From: Aeromonas aquatica
Lineage (GTDB): Bacteria; Pseudomonadota; Gammaproteobacteria; Enterobacterales; Aeromonadaceae
DNA length: 64,000 nt
Assembly (NCBI RefSeq): GCF_000764655.1
Contig: NZ_JRGL01000007.1
Span: 142,896-206,895 of the forward strand
Direction of reading: 5' to 3'
Shown: piece by piece, positions 17,419-25,716 of the stretch
Position numbering within the stretch: position 1 is the stretch's first letter
How the letters are laid out: each line of letters begins with the position of its first letter
Program-made: the position numbers and the translations under genes
The notes under the pieces: generated by a model
Seen by the model: only the letters and a program-made list of their open reading frames with translations
What the model was told of the DNA's origin: nothing
The model's database searches: none

Positions 17419-18684
17419 TCAGGGACGTTGCACCAGGTGGTACTGCTTCTTGCCCCGGCGCAGCAGCAGGAAGCGGCCGAAGCGCCAGTCGGTCTCAGCC
17501 AACTCATTCCCCTCGACCAAACGGCCGTTAAGGTTGATGGCGCCGGCGGCCAGCAGCTCGCGGGCGATCCGCTTCGAGCCGGCGAGACCGGTCGCCACCA
17601 GCAGCGCCACCAGACCCCCCTCCCCCTGCCATGAGGTGGTCGGCAGGCCGCCGCCCGCCAGCTGCCGCAGCTGCGCCTCGTCAAGCTCCCCCACCCGGCC
17701 GCAAAACAGCAGCTCGCCGATGCGCCGCGCCGCCGCCAGTGCCCCCTTGCCGTGCACCAGTTCGGTCAGCTCGTCCGCCAGCACCTGCTGGGCCTGCTTG
17801 CGCCCCTGCCGCTTGGCATCTTCCGCCTCCAGCGCGGCAATCTCGGCCAGCGGCATACAGCTGTAGTAGCGCAGGAAGCGGTAGACATCCTCGTCTGCGG
17901 TACCGAGCCAGAACTGATGGAAGGCGTAGGGCGAGGTGAGCGCCGGATCCAGCCAGATGGCGCCCCCCTCGGTCTTGCCGAACTTGGTGCCGTCCGCCTT
18001 GGTGATGAGGGGGAGTGTCATGCCGTGGACCTGGGCCTGATGCAGCCGGCGGGTGAGATCCATGCCGCTGGTGATATTGCCCCACTGATCGTTGCCGCCG
18101 ATCTGCAGGGTGCAGCCGAGACGCTGGTTGAGCACGGCGAAATCCTGGGATTGCAGCAGGGCATAGGAGAACTCGGTAAAGGAGATCCCCTGATCCGGGC
18201 GGGCCAGCCGCTGGCGCACCGATTCCCGCGCCAGCATGGCGTTGACCGAGAAGTGCTTGCCTATGTCACGCAGAAAATCGAGGGCGGACATCTGCCCCAT
18301 CCAGTCGGCGTTGTTGACCAGCACAGGGGCCGCCAGCCCCTCGCTCGCGGGCAGCAGCGCCCGGATCTGGGCAGACAGGCTGGCCACCCAGCCCTGCACG
18401 GTTTCGGCGCTGTTGAGGCTGCGCTCGGTCGCCTTGAAGCTAGGATCGCCGATGAGGCCGGTGGCTCCGCCCACCAGGGCCACAGGGGTGTGGCCCGCCA
18501 ACTGGAAGCGGCGCAACATCAGCAATGGCACCAGATGGCCGATGTGCAGGCTGCCGGCGGTGGGATCGAAGCCGCAATAGAGGGTACGCGGATCGCTCAG
18601 GTGGGCGGCCAGGGCCTGGGGATCGGAATTCTGGGCGATGAGGCCACGCTGGGTCAGCTCATCGAGCAACTGGGGGTCTGTCAT
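17419..18684 (-). CDS. tyrS: Tyrosyl-tRNA synthetase
   Basis: A 421-residue class I synthetase that charges tRNA(Tyr). The HIGH motif is in GSLHIGHLVPLL, the tyrosine pocket in YCGFDPTAGS and LQIGGNDQWGNITSG, and the KMSKS-type loop is KADGTKFGKTEGGAIWL. The C-terminal S4-like domain is seen as SKRIARELLAAGAINLNGRLVEGNE and RFGRFLLLRRGKKQYHLV. It belongs to the E. coli-type (TyrS1) branch. GGAG precedes the ATG at 18684. It is divergent from a LuxR-type gene, and the 199 nt between tyrS and nudE show only GC-rich inverted repeats without a T-run. Confidence 0.96.
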   Translation of the reverse strand: MTDPQLLDELTQRGLIAQNSDPQALAAHLSDPRTLYCGFDPTAGSLHIGHLVPLLMLRRFQLAGHTPVALVGGATGLIGDPSFKATERSLNSAETVQGWVASLSAQIRALLPASEGLAAPVLVNNADWMGQMSALDFLRDIGKHFSVNAMLARESVRQRLARPDQGISFTEFSYALLQSQDFAVLNQRLGCTLQIGGNDQWGNITSGMDLTRRLHQAQVHGMTLPLITKADGTKFGKTEGGAIWLDPALTSPYAFHQFWLGTADEDVYRFLRYYSCMPLAEIAALEAEDAKRQGRKQAQQVLADELTELVHGKGALAAARRIGELLFCGRVGELDEAQLRQLAGGGLPTTSWQGEGGLVALLVATGLAGSKRIARELLAAGAINLNGRLVEGNELAETDWRFGRFLLLRRGKKQYHLVQRP

Positions 18685-18830
18685 GGATTCTCCGGGGTGC
18701 GGGGGAAAAGCCCCCATATTCCCGTTGGGGCCGTCCCACGGCCATGTCCCTCCGGGGACAGTTTTGCCACCTTCGTGCTAGCATTCCCGCTCTGGGGGCA
18801 ATGCCGCCCCTCGACGGGAGCCAAGCCACC

Positions 18831-19673
18831 ATGTCCAACCCCTCGCTCACCCGCGCCCTGACCGCTGCCGTCGATGCCCTGCACGGCAGCGCCTTTCCGG
18901 CCACCCTGGTGCGGCTCATCCAGCAGCAGGTCCCCTTCGATTGCGCCCTGCTGCTCGGGGTCGGTCAGCGTCCCGTCTATCTCTACGACAACCTGAACCA
19001 TCAGCGGGCGCTGCTGTTCGATCGCTACCTCGCCGGCGACTTCGGTCAGGATCCCTTTATGCTAGCGCTAGCCAATGGGCTGACCACCGGGGTCTGGACC
19101 CAGGCAGAGGTCGGCCCGCTGGATCCGGACTACCAGAGGCGCTTCTATCAGGCTACCGGCTGGCAGGAGGAGGTGGGGCTGATCCTGCCCATTCGAGCCG
19201 GGCTGACCCTGGTGCTGTTTCTGGGGCGCCTCGGCAAGCGCCGCCCCTTGAGCCCGAGCGAACGGACCCGGCTGGAGGAGTTGTTCCCGCTGGTACATTC
19301 CCTCTGTCGCCAGCATTGGCTGCAGGCCCAGCCTTCAGCGGAGACCCGGCCCTTGCTGGCGGAGAGTGACGCCGCCGGACTGGAAGGGGGCGGCTTGAAA
19401 GAGAGGGTGGCGCAGGCGATGGCCAGCGTCGGTGGGGATCTGCTGACCCGCCGGGAGCGGCAGGTGGCCAGCCTGCTGCTGCAGGGGCTGGATACCGAGG
19501 CCATCGCCACATCGCTGGGGATTGGCGGCGGCACCGTGAAGAACCACCGCAAACACCTCTATGGCAAGCTGCGTGTCGGCTCACAGGCCGAGCTGTTTGG
19601 CTTGTTCCTCAATCACCTGATCACCGCGCCCGCCAGTGCCACGGCCCCTGATGACCGCCCCCCCTCCCAATAA
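18831..19673 (+). CDS. LuxR-family response regulator-like transcription factor
   Basis: A 280-residue protein with a C-terminal GerE/LuxR helix-turn-helix (LTRRERQVASLLLQGLDTEAIATSLGIGGGTVKNHRKHLYGKLRVGSQAELFGLFL). The N-terminal ~200 residues look like a GAF-type sensor fold (PFDCALLLGVG, YLAGDFGQDPFMLALANG, EEVGLILPIRAGLTLVLFLGR), not an acyl-homoserine lactone domain, and there is no receiver domain. No luxI-like gene is near. Ligand and targets are unknown. I chose the ATG at 18831, preceded by GGGAG, over an upstream frame. Confidence 0.82.
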   Translation: MSNPSLTRALTAAVDALHGSAFPATLVRLIQQQVPFDCALLLGVGQRPVYLYDNLNHQRALLFDRYLAGDFGQDPFMLALANGLTTGVWTQAEVGPLDPDYQRRFYQATGWQEEVGLILPIRAGLTLVLFLGRLGKRRPLSPSERTRLEELFPLVHSLCRQHWLQAQPSAETRPLLAESDAAGLEGGGLKERVAQAMASVGGDLLTRRERQVASLLLQGLDTEAIATSLGIGGGTVKNHRKHLYGKLRVGSQAELFGLFLNHLITAPASATAPDDRPPSQ

Positions 19674-19676
19674 CAG

Positions 19677-19704
19677 AACACCCCGCCAAAGCGGGGTGTT
19701 TTGT
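19677..19704. terminator. Shared terminator of the LuxR-type gene and the exe operon
   Basis: A 10-bp stem (AACACCCCGC with GCGGGGTGTT), loop CAAA, then TTGTTATT. It lies between convergent genes and can also act on the minus strand. Confidence 0.88.
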
Positions 19705-19718
19705 TATTCAAGTCGGCC

Positions 19719-20477
19719 TCAGATCCGGCCCTGATAGCGTAGCGGGAAGCGACCCTGACCATCGGGCTGGCCGAGGAAGGGCAGCCCCTGCTTCATCTGA
19801 TCCGGCAACTCGGGACCCGGCTTGAGGGTGCCCTGGAACAGGTACTGGCGGTTGCTCTGCAGCTCCAGCTTGCCCTGTACCTGCACCGCCTCCGAGCCCT
19901 GCTTGAGCTCGGCCACCAGCTTGGAGTCGAGGCAGGTCAGCTTGACCTCGGGATCCCCCAGCGTCAGCTTGCCCGCCGGGGTATCGGCCTCGGCACCATA
20001 CCAGTAGAGGTTGCCGTAGAGGTTGTCACACCAGGGGTTGCCCTGGGCGAACTGATCCACCTTGAGCTGCAGCTGGCCCGCCGCCTGCAGCGGGAACGGC
20101 AGACCCATGGGTACCCGCTCCAGCAGCCAGGGCGCGGGCACATTGAGGGTGATGTCCCGGCCGAAGGCCGCACCATTCCAGCCGACTACCCCCAGGCCGT
20201 TGAGGCCGCTGCGCTCACCGAAGCGCACCGAGGCTTCCGGGGCAAGACGCAGCAGCGACCAACCGTTGAGATCCCAGCGCACTTGGGTCAGCGACTCGCT
20301 GGCGTATTGCAGGCGCGCCACCTGACCGCTCCAGAGGGTGCCGCTCACCCCCTCCAGCCGCACCATATTGGCGGGCAGCGGCAGATAGCGCACCACCAGG
20401 GAGGCGGGCAGCTGCACCAGCAGGAAACCCAGATAGGCCACCAAAAACAGGATTGCTATCAGAATGTTACGCTTCAT
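19719..20477 (-). CDS. exeN: Type II secretion protein ExeN (GspN)
   Basis: A 252-residue inner-membrane protein of the GspN family, the last gene of the exe operon. An N-terminal membrane anchor (ILIAILFLVAYLGFLLVQLPASLVV) is followed by a periplasmic domain with ARLQYASESLTQVRWDLNGW and NPWCDNLYGNLYW. GspN is not needed for secretion in every system and its job is poorly known. It overlaps exeM by 4 nt (ATGA), so it is translationally coupled. Length matches Aeromonas ExeN. Confidence 0.94.
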   Translation of the reverse strand: MKRNILIAILFLVAYLGFLLVQLPASLVVRYLPLPANMVRLEGVSGTLWSGQVARLQYASESLTQVRWDLNGWSLLRLAPEASVRFGERSGLNGLGVVGWNGAAFGRDITLNVPAPWLLERVPMGLPFPLQAAGQLQLKVDQFAQGNPWCDNLYGNLYWYGAEADTPAGKLTLGDPEVKLTCLDSKLVAELKQGSEAVQVQGKLELQSNRQYLFQGTLKPGPELPDQMKQGLPFLGQPDGQGRFPLRYQGRI

Positions 20478-20965
20478 TGGGGACGACTCAGTTGCAAACG
20501 TCTGACCTTGACCAGACCCGGTGCCAGATTCTCACGGGCCACTTCGATGACTTGAACCTGCACCCCGTGCTGATCGGAGAGGGTCGCCAGCCAGAGCAGC
20601 AGCGCATCGAACGGCACTGTGTCGATCCATACCTGCAGCTCCTGCCCCTGGGGTTGCAGGCGGGCGATCTTGATCTTCTGGTTGAAAGCGGTGCGATTCA
20701 CCACCCCATCCAGGGTGCCGCTGGTGTCTATCTGGCGTCCGCTGCTGCCCTGCATGGCCAGCACTTCCTGCCCCTTCTCCTTCAGCCAGGCGAGCGTCTG
20801 CTGTTGATTGACAACCTGGCGCTCCCGCTCGGCGATGCGATTGGCGACGGGCTGCCAGATGGCCCAGTAGCAGAGCCCGAGCAGCAGGCAGCTACCGCCC
20901 ACCGCCACCAGCCGTTGTTCACGGATGCTGATGCCATGCCACCAGCCTTGCAGTTTGTCCATCAT
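20474..20965 (-). CDS. exeM: Type II secretion protein ExeM (GspM)
   Basis: A 163-residue bitopic inner-membrane protein that pairs with ExeL and helps hold the assembly platform. [32 protein letters not shown] shows the short cytoplasmic end and the membrane helix, followed by a coiled region ([24 protein letters not shown]) and a ferredoxin-like periplasmic domain. It overlaps exeL and exeN by 4 nt at each side. Confidence 0.94.
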   Translation of the reverse strand: MMDKLQGWWHGISIREQRLVAVGGSCLLLGLCYWAIWQPVANRIAERERQVVNQQQTLAWLKEKGQEVLAMQGSSGRQIDTSGTLDGVVNRTAFNQKIKIARLQPQGQELQVWIDTVPFDALLLWLATLSDQHGVQVQVIEVARENLAPGLVKVRRLQLSRPQ

Positions 20966-22146
20966 GATGATTTACCCTTGAGCACCAGCGCCCCCTCGAC
21001 CTTGCCCTCGGTGCTGCGCACCTCCCCCTGTTGCACCTCGAAGCGCTTGCCCGCCAGCTCGCGGAAACGCTCTATCTCGGTGAAGCCGGGCGCCGTGACC
21101 TGCAGCCTGAGCTCCCCACGCGCCGCGTCGAAACGCAGCACCTCTGGCTTGAGGCCGGGCACCTCGGCAAACACCGGCGCCAGCTCGGTCAGCAGCAGCA
21201 GGACCCCATCCTGGGGCGCCTGGCCCAGCTGCTTGAGGTGCTGGGTCATCTGGCTGCGCACGTTGACGATGCGGGTCTCCCCCGGGAAGATCCGGGTGTA
21301 GACCTGCCGGATCTCGGTCTTGAGCGCCTTGTCCTGCTCCGCCAGCTGATAGAGGTGCACGCCGCGCTGGGTCAGGGCGACCAGCAGCAAGAGCCCCGCC
21401 ACCACCGCCACCTTGCGCCACTGCAACCAGTAGCGGGAGTATTCGGTCTGGGGTCGATAAGGCCCCTGCAACAGGTTGGCATGACAGCCGAGCGCCCCCT
21501 TGGCCAGCAGCAGCATGGGTAGCTCGGGATCCGCCGCCTGCCAGTTGGCACCGGCCATGGCGGGAGGCGGCGTATGGCTGTGGATGGTGACGGGCTCGGG
21601 CTGGGCCGCCAGCAGCATGGCCAGCAGGGATTCCTCGGCCACTATGCCCTGGCGAGGGCCCTGGCGCAGCAGCCACTCTTCACCGAGCTGCAAGGCAGAC
21701 CAACCCTCGCTGGCCAGCGGCAGGGTCAGCACATCGGGCAGCAGCTGCAGGCTCTTGAGACCGGCCTGCTGTAACCAGCCGAGCCAGATCTGCATCTTCG
21801 CCTTGTCCACCGCCATCAGATCCACCTCATTGCCCTGGTGGCCCAGTACCACCAGATGCAGGGCGTCCACGTCGGAGGCTATCTGCTCTTCCAGCAGATA
21901 GGGCAGCGCCGCCGCGGCCTGACGGCTGTATTTGCCCGGCAGGCTGACCCGCCGGAAGATAAGATCGCTGCCGGGCACCAGGGTCACCACGGGGCGACCA
22001 CCGGCACGCTCCTGCAGCTCGCCGAGGGCATGGGCCGAGGCCAGGGTGCCGGAGGCGATGATCTCCTGCTCCTGCGTCGACCACACCAGCCACTGCACCG
22101 GCTGCTGCGCATTGGTCCCCAGCCGGATGACCAGACTCTCGCTCAC
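20962..22146 (-). CDS. exeL: Type II secretion protein ExeL (GspL)
   Basis: A 394-residue inner-membrane protein linking the ATPase ExeE to the periplasmic parts. The large cytoplasmic actin-like domain opens with [21 protein letters not shown], the membrane helix is [15 protein letters not shown] near residue 250, and a periplasmic ferredoxin-like domain follows. I chose the GTG at 22146, because AGGAG lies 9 nt upstream; ATGs at 22176 and 22164 would add a few residues without such a site. A short GCAGCC/GGCTGC hairpin lies in the 116-nt gap from exeK. Confidence 0.94.
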   Translation of the reverse strand: MSESLVIRLGTNAQQPVQWLVWSTQEQEIIASGTLASAHALGELQERAGGRPVVTLVPGSDLIFRRVSLPGKYSRQAAAALPYLLEEQIASDVDALHLVVLGHQGNEVDLMAVDKAKMQIWLGWLQQAGLKSLQLLPDVLTLPLASEGWSALQLGEEWLLRQGPRQGIVAEESLLAMLLAAQPEPVTIHSHTPPPAMAGANWQAADPELPMLLLAKGALGCHANLLQGPYRPQTEYSRYWLQWRKVAVVAGLLLLVALTQRGVHLYQLAEQDKALKTEIRQVYTRIFPGETRIVNVRSQMTQHLKQLGQAPQDGVLLLLTELAPVFAEVPGLKPEVLRFDAARGELRLQVTAPGFTEIERFRELAGKRFEVQQGEVRSTEGKVEGALVLKGKSS

Positions 22147-22262
22147 AAATAATTCTCCTGCCATGGCCGCCAGCATCCATGTCGATGGGCGGGGTCGCAG
22201 CCTCGGGCTGCTATTCAGATAAGGGGGCGGACAGGCGGGGCCTTGGGCCGGCCGTCTCCCTG

Positions 22263-23273
22263 TTATTCGGCGCCATCGTTCAGACGGCGCAGCATCACCA
22301 GCTTGTTGTCCTTGCCACGCTGGAACACCGTCTTCAGACGGGCCCGCGCATCCCCCACTTCCGCCAGCAGGCTGGCCTCGAAGTAGTTGCTCGTGATATC
22401 CAGCGCGGCCTCGAGTCCGGTGATGGTACCAGGTTGCACCGGCAGCTCATCCGTCATCTCCTTCTTCTCCTTCCACCCCTTCTTGGGGCGACTGGTCAGC
22501 ACCTGCTTGGCATCGTCGAGGGATATCTTGCCCTGATAGAGCCCCACCAGCAGGGCCGCCCGCTCCGGCTTGATGGTGTTGATGTTCACCACCAGCTTGT
22601 CATTTGGCAGGGCGCAGACGTAGGGGGCCAACCGGGCGTAGAGCTCACCGCTCATCCCGCGCACCGCCCTCAGTTCATCCGTCCCCAGCATCCACTGGTT
22701 GGCCGTCAGATAGGGGGGATTGAGCCCCTCGTAGTAGGCATCCTCGGCCCCGCTGCTGGAGACCAGCTGGGTGTCCTTGTCGGTCCAGTCGCGGATGGCA
22801 TCGGTCAGCTGCACCGCCTCGTAATCCTCGACCTCCAGCGCGCCCAGCAGGGCCCGGAATGCCTTGACCGCATAGGGCTGTTTCTCAAGATCGTCGCCGT
22901 CTTCCCCCTCCTTGAGGGGCACGCTCAGGCTGTTGAGGTTGAAACAGGACTGCAGATCCCGCACCCGTCCGGACAGGATGCCGTCATCCACCGGGAAGAC
23001 CCCGTCCTCACGGGCCCAGTTCTGATTCAGGTTCACCACGTCCTTGTCGTCCTTGAAGTCCTGGTTGAGTACCTTTATCACCAGCGCCTCCGCCGACATG
23101 GCATACCACCAGGCCTGCTTGCCGATGGTGAGGTTGCTGGTGCGGCGCAGCTCGAGCTGCAGCCGGCCGCTCATGTTGCTGGCGACGATCACCATCACCG
23201 ACAAGATGAGCAGCACCACCAGCAGCGCCATGCCCCCCTGCCGGCCGGGGCGAGTGCGACGATCAGCTGCCAT
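22263..23273 (-). CDS. exeK: Type II secretion minor pseudopilin ExeK (GspK)
   Basis: A 336-residue minor pseudopilin that caps the pseudopilus tip with ExeI and ExeJ. The prepilin cleavage site is [23 protein letters not shown]; Glu5 is missing, as usual for GspK. The large globular domain includes [11 protein letters not shown] and [18 protein letters not shown]. Its ATG overlaps the stop of the 36-residue mini-ORF by 11 nt, in the same way that the mini-ORF overlaps exeJ. GAGGG lies before the start. Confidence 0.94.
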   Translation of the reverse strand: MAADRRTRPGRQGGMALLVVLLILSVMVIVASNMSGRLQLELRRTSNLTIGKQAWWYAMSAEALVIKVLNQDFKDDKDVVNLNQNWAREDGVFPVDDGILSGRVRDLQSCFNLNSLSVPLKEGEDGDDLEKQPYAVKAFRALLGALEVEDYEAVQLTDAIRDWTDKDTQLVSSSGAEDAYYEGLNPPYLTANQWMLGTDELRAVRGMSGELYARLAPYVCALPNDKLVVNINTIKPERAALLVGLYQGKISLDDAKQVLTSRPKKGWKEKKEMTDELPVQPGTITGLEAALDITSNYFEASLLAEVGDARARLKTVFQRGKDNKLVMLRRLNDGAE

Positions 23274-23373
23274 TCTCGACCCTCTGGCCACTGGCCCCGA
23301 TCAGGCACTGATGACGACGCAGGGCACCGTCATCCTCCGTGACGGTCAGGGGAAAACGACGATCAGCTACCAT
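23263..23373 (-). pseudogene. 36-residue mini-ORF at the exeJ/exeK junction, a copy of the exeJ end
   Basis: The frame starts MVADRRFPL, like the exeK start MAADRRTRP, and ends [14 protein letters not shown], like the exeJ end [14 protein letters not shown]. Its ATG overlaps the exeJ TGA by 11 nt (ATGGTAGCTGA), and its own TGA overlaps the exeK ATG by 11 nt (ATGGCAGCTGA). It is therefore the product of a roughly 100-bp tandem duplication of the exeJ tail and exeK head, with the copies now diverged. It may still be translated and carry ribosomes from exeJ to exeK. Confidence 0.8.
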
Positions 23374-24118
23374 TCTCAGCCCTCTGGCCACCGGCCCCGA
23401 TCAAAAACTGCCGGCGTATGGTACCGTAGTCTTCCAGATCCAGCTCCACCGCCAGCCCATGGGGCAGCAAGTCGCGCTGGGTCCACTCCTCCTTCCACTG
23501 CCCCTTGTCGTAAAAATAGAGCCGCAGCGCCGTCACCCCCGTCAGCACGGGCTGGATGCGGGGCTCGGTGCCGATCACCGGATCCGGATAGAGGTAACTC
23601 ATCCGCTCCAGGGTCTGCTCCTTGAGCCGCCAGCCGACCCGCTGCAAGCCGGAGCGCGGCAAGATACCGTCCGGGTTGAGCCAGCCACCGCGAATGAAGG
23701 CCATGCCCCAGTCATCGCTCTGCTGGCCGAAGCGGGAGGCCGCCAGCAACACCTTGTTGTTTTCACCGTCGATGCGGCCGCTGCGGGGCACCATCTGGCT
23801 GACGTCCCGCTCCAGCAGGCTGAAGGCGAGCTGCAGCTCGGACAGACGCGCCTCTTTCTTCTTGGCCACCTCGTCGCTGGTGAGCACCCCCTGCAGCACC
23901 TGATAGGCGCCCATGCTCAGGCTGGCGAAGATGGCGATCGCCACCAGCATCTCCAGCAGGGTAAAGCCCGCCTGACGAATGCGCTGTCGTTGTGCCAGCG
24001 ATGGCCTCGTCGGCGTCTCCAGCGGGGTAAGGTCCGCTTGACGGGTGCCTGAAATCAAATAAGCTCTCATCGACTGACACAGGCTCCGAATTTTAAGCAC
24101 AAGCAAGGTCCCGTTCAT
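23363..24118 (-). CDS. exeJ: Type II secretion minor pseudopilin ExeJ (GspJ) with an unusually long leader
   Basis: A minor pseudopilin, 251 residues from the ATG at 24118, which overlaps the exeI stop as ATGA. The prepilin site [31 protein letters not shown] lies at residues 48-51, so the leader would be 51 residues, against about 6-10 usually. A second ATG at 24070 still leaves 35. The leader contains diverged copies of the exeI tail and of a prepilin head ([10 protein letters not shown]), so it looks like a duplication scar. The mature part is ordinary. Processing should still be possible, since other prepilins have leaders of 25 or more. Confidence 0.92.
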   Translation of the reverse strand: MNGTLLVLKIRSLCQSMRAYLISGTRQADLTPLETPTRPSLAQRQRIRQAGFTLLEMLVAIAIFASLSMGAYQVLQGVLTSDEVAKKKEARLSELQLAFSLLERDVSQMVPRSGRIDGENNKVLLAASRFGQQSDDWGMAFIRGGWLNPDGILPRSGLQRVGWRLKEQTLERMSYLYPDPVIGTEPRIQPVLTGVTALRLYFYDKGQWKEEWTQRDLLPHGLAVELDLEDYGTIRRQFLIGAGGQRAENGS

Positions 24119-24498
24119 CGACTGATATAGGTCCGGATCATGGTCACGGGGCTCTCTGCCTTGGGTGCGGTGCGCACCTCCATGTCCAGGGCCTTGAAGT
24201 TGTTATCACTGGTGGCGACGCCACGATAGCGCCAGTACCAGGTCTGCCCGGCCAGCTCCTCTTCCCCTTCCACCCAGCTGTCCCCCGGCCACTTGGCTTC
24301 GAGCTTCTGCTGCACCAGCTGGTTCTCCACCACCCAGGTTGCCAGCGTCTTCTCTTCCAGGTAGTTGAGGCCGGACAGGTGCTCGCTGGCAGTCTTCATC
24401 ACCGCGAGGCCAGCGATGGCGAACACCGCCAGCGCCACCATCACCTCCAGCAGCGTCATGCCACGGGCGTTCATGGCTCCCATGCCGCGGCCGCTCAT
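24115..24498 (-). CDS. exeI: Type II secretion minor pseudopilin ExeI (GspI)
   Basis: A 127-residue minor pseudopilin that starts the tip complex with ExeJ and ExeK. The prepilin site is [52 protein letters not shown], with Glu5 present. The ATG at 24498 overlaps the exeH stop by 4 nt; an inner ATG at 24474 would give a more usual five-residue leader. It overlaps exeJ by 4 nt. Confidence 0.95.
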   Translation of the reverse strand: MSGRGMGAMNARGMTLLEVMVALAVFAIAGLAVMKTASEHLSGLNYLEEKTLATWVVENQLVQQKLEAKWPGDSWVEGEEELAGQTWYWRYRGVATSDNNFKALDMEVRTAPKAESPVTMIRTYISR

Positions 24499-25052
24499 TC
24501 TTCTTCCTCTTCATCTTGCAGCAGGGTCAGGCGACCGAACTCGTCCCCCTTGACCGTGCGCAGGTAGGGGGTCTCGTCATCCTGCTGGGTCAGGCTCAGC
24601 ACGAAGGGGGTGAGTTCTCCCCCCGGGAAGATGAAGATCTGGGGGGTACGCTCCTTCTCGTCACGTCCCTGCTCGGTCTTCTCGTCCGAGTCGGTACGCC
24701 AGCTAAAGCCCTCCAGCTCGACGCTCAGGGTCATCTCCTCCGGCAGCTCGACCGGCCCCAGGATCTTGTCACCGGTCAGCGCCTGCCATTTTCTGTCTTT
24801 GGCCGCGCGGGACATAAATTGCCAGCCGTGATCCTCGAGCCGCAGCCCCAGCAGACGACCATCCATCACCGCATACTCCTGCGCCTGCTGCAGAGTCGCC
24901 ATGAAGCGGCGCGCCTGCTTGTCCAGCTCCCGATCGCCCTTGACGCCCCCCATGCTGAGGACGACGGCGGTGGCCACCAGCCCCATCAGCATGGCGACCA
25001 GCAACACTTCCAGCAGGGTAAAGCCGGACTGGCGAGACAGGGCCCGCCTCAT
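24495..25052 (-). CDS. exeH: Type II secretion minor pseudopilin ExeH (GspH)
   Basis: A 185-residue pseudopilin linking the tip complex to the ExeG rod. The prepilin site is RQSG-FTLLEVLLVAMLMGLVATAVVLSMGG, followed by the typical helix DKQARRFMATLQQAQEYAVMDGRLLGLRLEDHGW. It ends in a run of Glu residues. It lies 47 nt after exeG and overlaps exeI by 4 nt. Confidence 0.95.
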   Translation of the reverse strand: MRRALSRQSGFTLLEVLLVAMLMGLVATAVVLSMGGVKGDRELDKQARRFMATLQQAQEYAVMDGRLLGLRLEDHGWQFMSRAAKDRKWQALTGDKILGPVELPEEMTLSVELEGFSWRTDSDEKTEQGRDEKERTPQIFIFPGGELTPFVLSLTQQDDETPYLRTVKGDEFGRLTLLQDEEEEE

Positions 25053-25099
25053 AAAGGCAGGCCCTGCAAGGGGCGATGGACCAGAGTGCGATCAAGCAC

Positions 25100-25531
25100 T
25101 TATTGGAAGTCCTTCAGATTCCAGTTGCCGATGTCATCGTCGGTACCGGCTTCGCCATCCAGCCCGGTGCTGAAGATGTCGATCTTGCCGAACTGACCCG
25201 GGCTCAGCAGTTGATACTGGTTACCCCAGGGATCCTGCGGCAGACGCTTGATGTAGCCCCCTTCCCGGTAGCTGCGTGGCTCGGGTGACGCGGTCGGTTT
25301 GTTGACCAGGGCATCCAGCCCCTGCTCCGTGGTCGGGTAGCGGTTGTTGTCCAGCTTGTACATGTCGAGGGCATTTTCCAGCGCGACTATGTCGGAGACC
25401 GCCTTCTGCTGATCCGCCTTCTCCTTGTTGCCCATCAGGTTGGGCACCACCAGACTGGCCAGGATCCCCAGGATCACGATGACCACCATGACTTCCAGCA
25501 GGGTAAAACCGGCTTGACGACGCTTGTGCAT
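25100..25531 (-). CDS. exeG: Type II secretion major pseudopilin ExeG (GspG)
   Basis: The 143-residue rod subunit of the periplasmic pseudopilus. The prepilin site is [37 protein letters not shown]. The C-terminal calcium-binding loop of major pseudopilins is visible (STGLDGEAGTDDDIGNW), as is the DPWGNQYQLLSPG stretch. Highly conserved. It is separated from exeF by 185 nt that contain repeated copies of the exeF end rather than a tight junction. Confidence 0.97.
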   Translation of the reverse strand: MHKRRQAGFTLLEVMVVIVILGILASLVVPNLMGNKEKADQQKAVSDIVALENALDMYKLDNNRYPTTEQGLDALVNKPTASPEPRSYREGGYIKRLPQDPWGNQYQLLSPGQFGKIDIFSTGLDGEAGTDDDIGNWNLKDFQ

Positions 25532-25574
25532 TGCTATGACTCCCTAACGAATGAGATGGCGCAGGCCATCGAAA

Positions 25575-25689
25575 ATTGACCATGTTATTGAATTCAAACC
25601 GACAGCAGGTTCACCCCGAGGATGACAGCCGCGACCTGTATCAGAGATTGACCATGTTGTTGAGCTCGAGTGAGTTGACTGCAGGATCG
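25575..25689 (-). repeat. Two extra, diverged copies of the exeF 3' end between exeF and exeG
   Basis: The true exeF end (ACCATGTTGTTGAGCTCGAG read on the plus strand, 25727-25746) recurs exactly at 25651-25670, where the minus strand still codes LELNNMVNL and a TGA. A more diverged copy at about 25575-25608 codes NNMVNF. Offsets are about 76 and 72 bp. Together they fill most of the exeF-exeG spacer, which is otherwise empty of genes. Confidence 0.8.
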
Positions 25690-25716
25690 ATCGGCTCATG
25701 ACGACTACAAGTTGCA

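Noticed and set aside
22197..22211. GCAGCC/GGCTGC hairpin between exeK and exeL
   Set aside because: No T-run follows on the minus strand, so it is not an intrinsic terminator; it may only be a local RNA fold.
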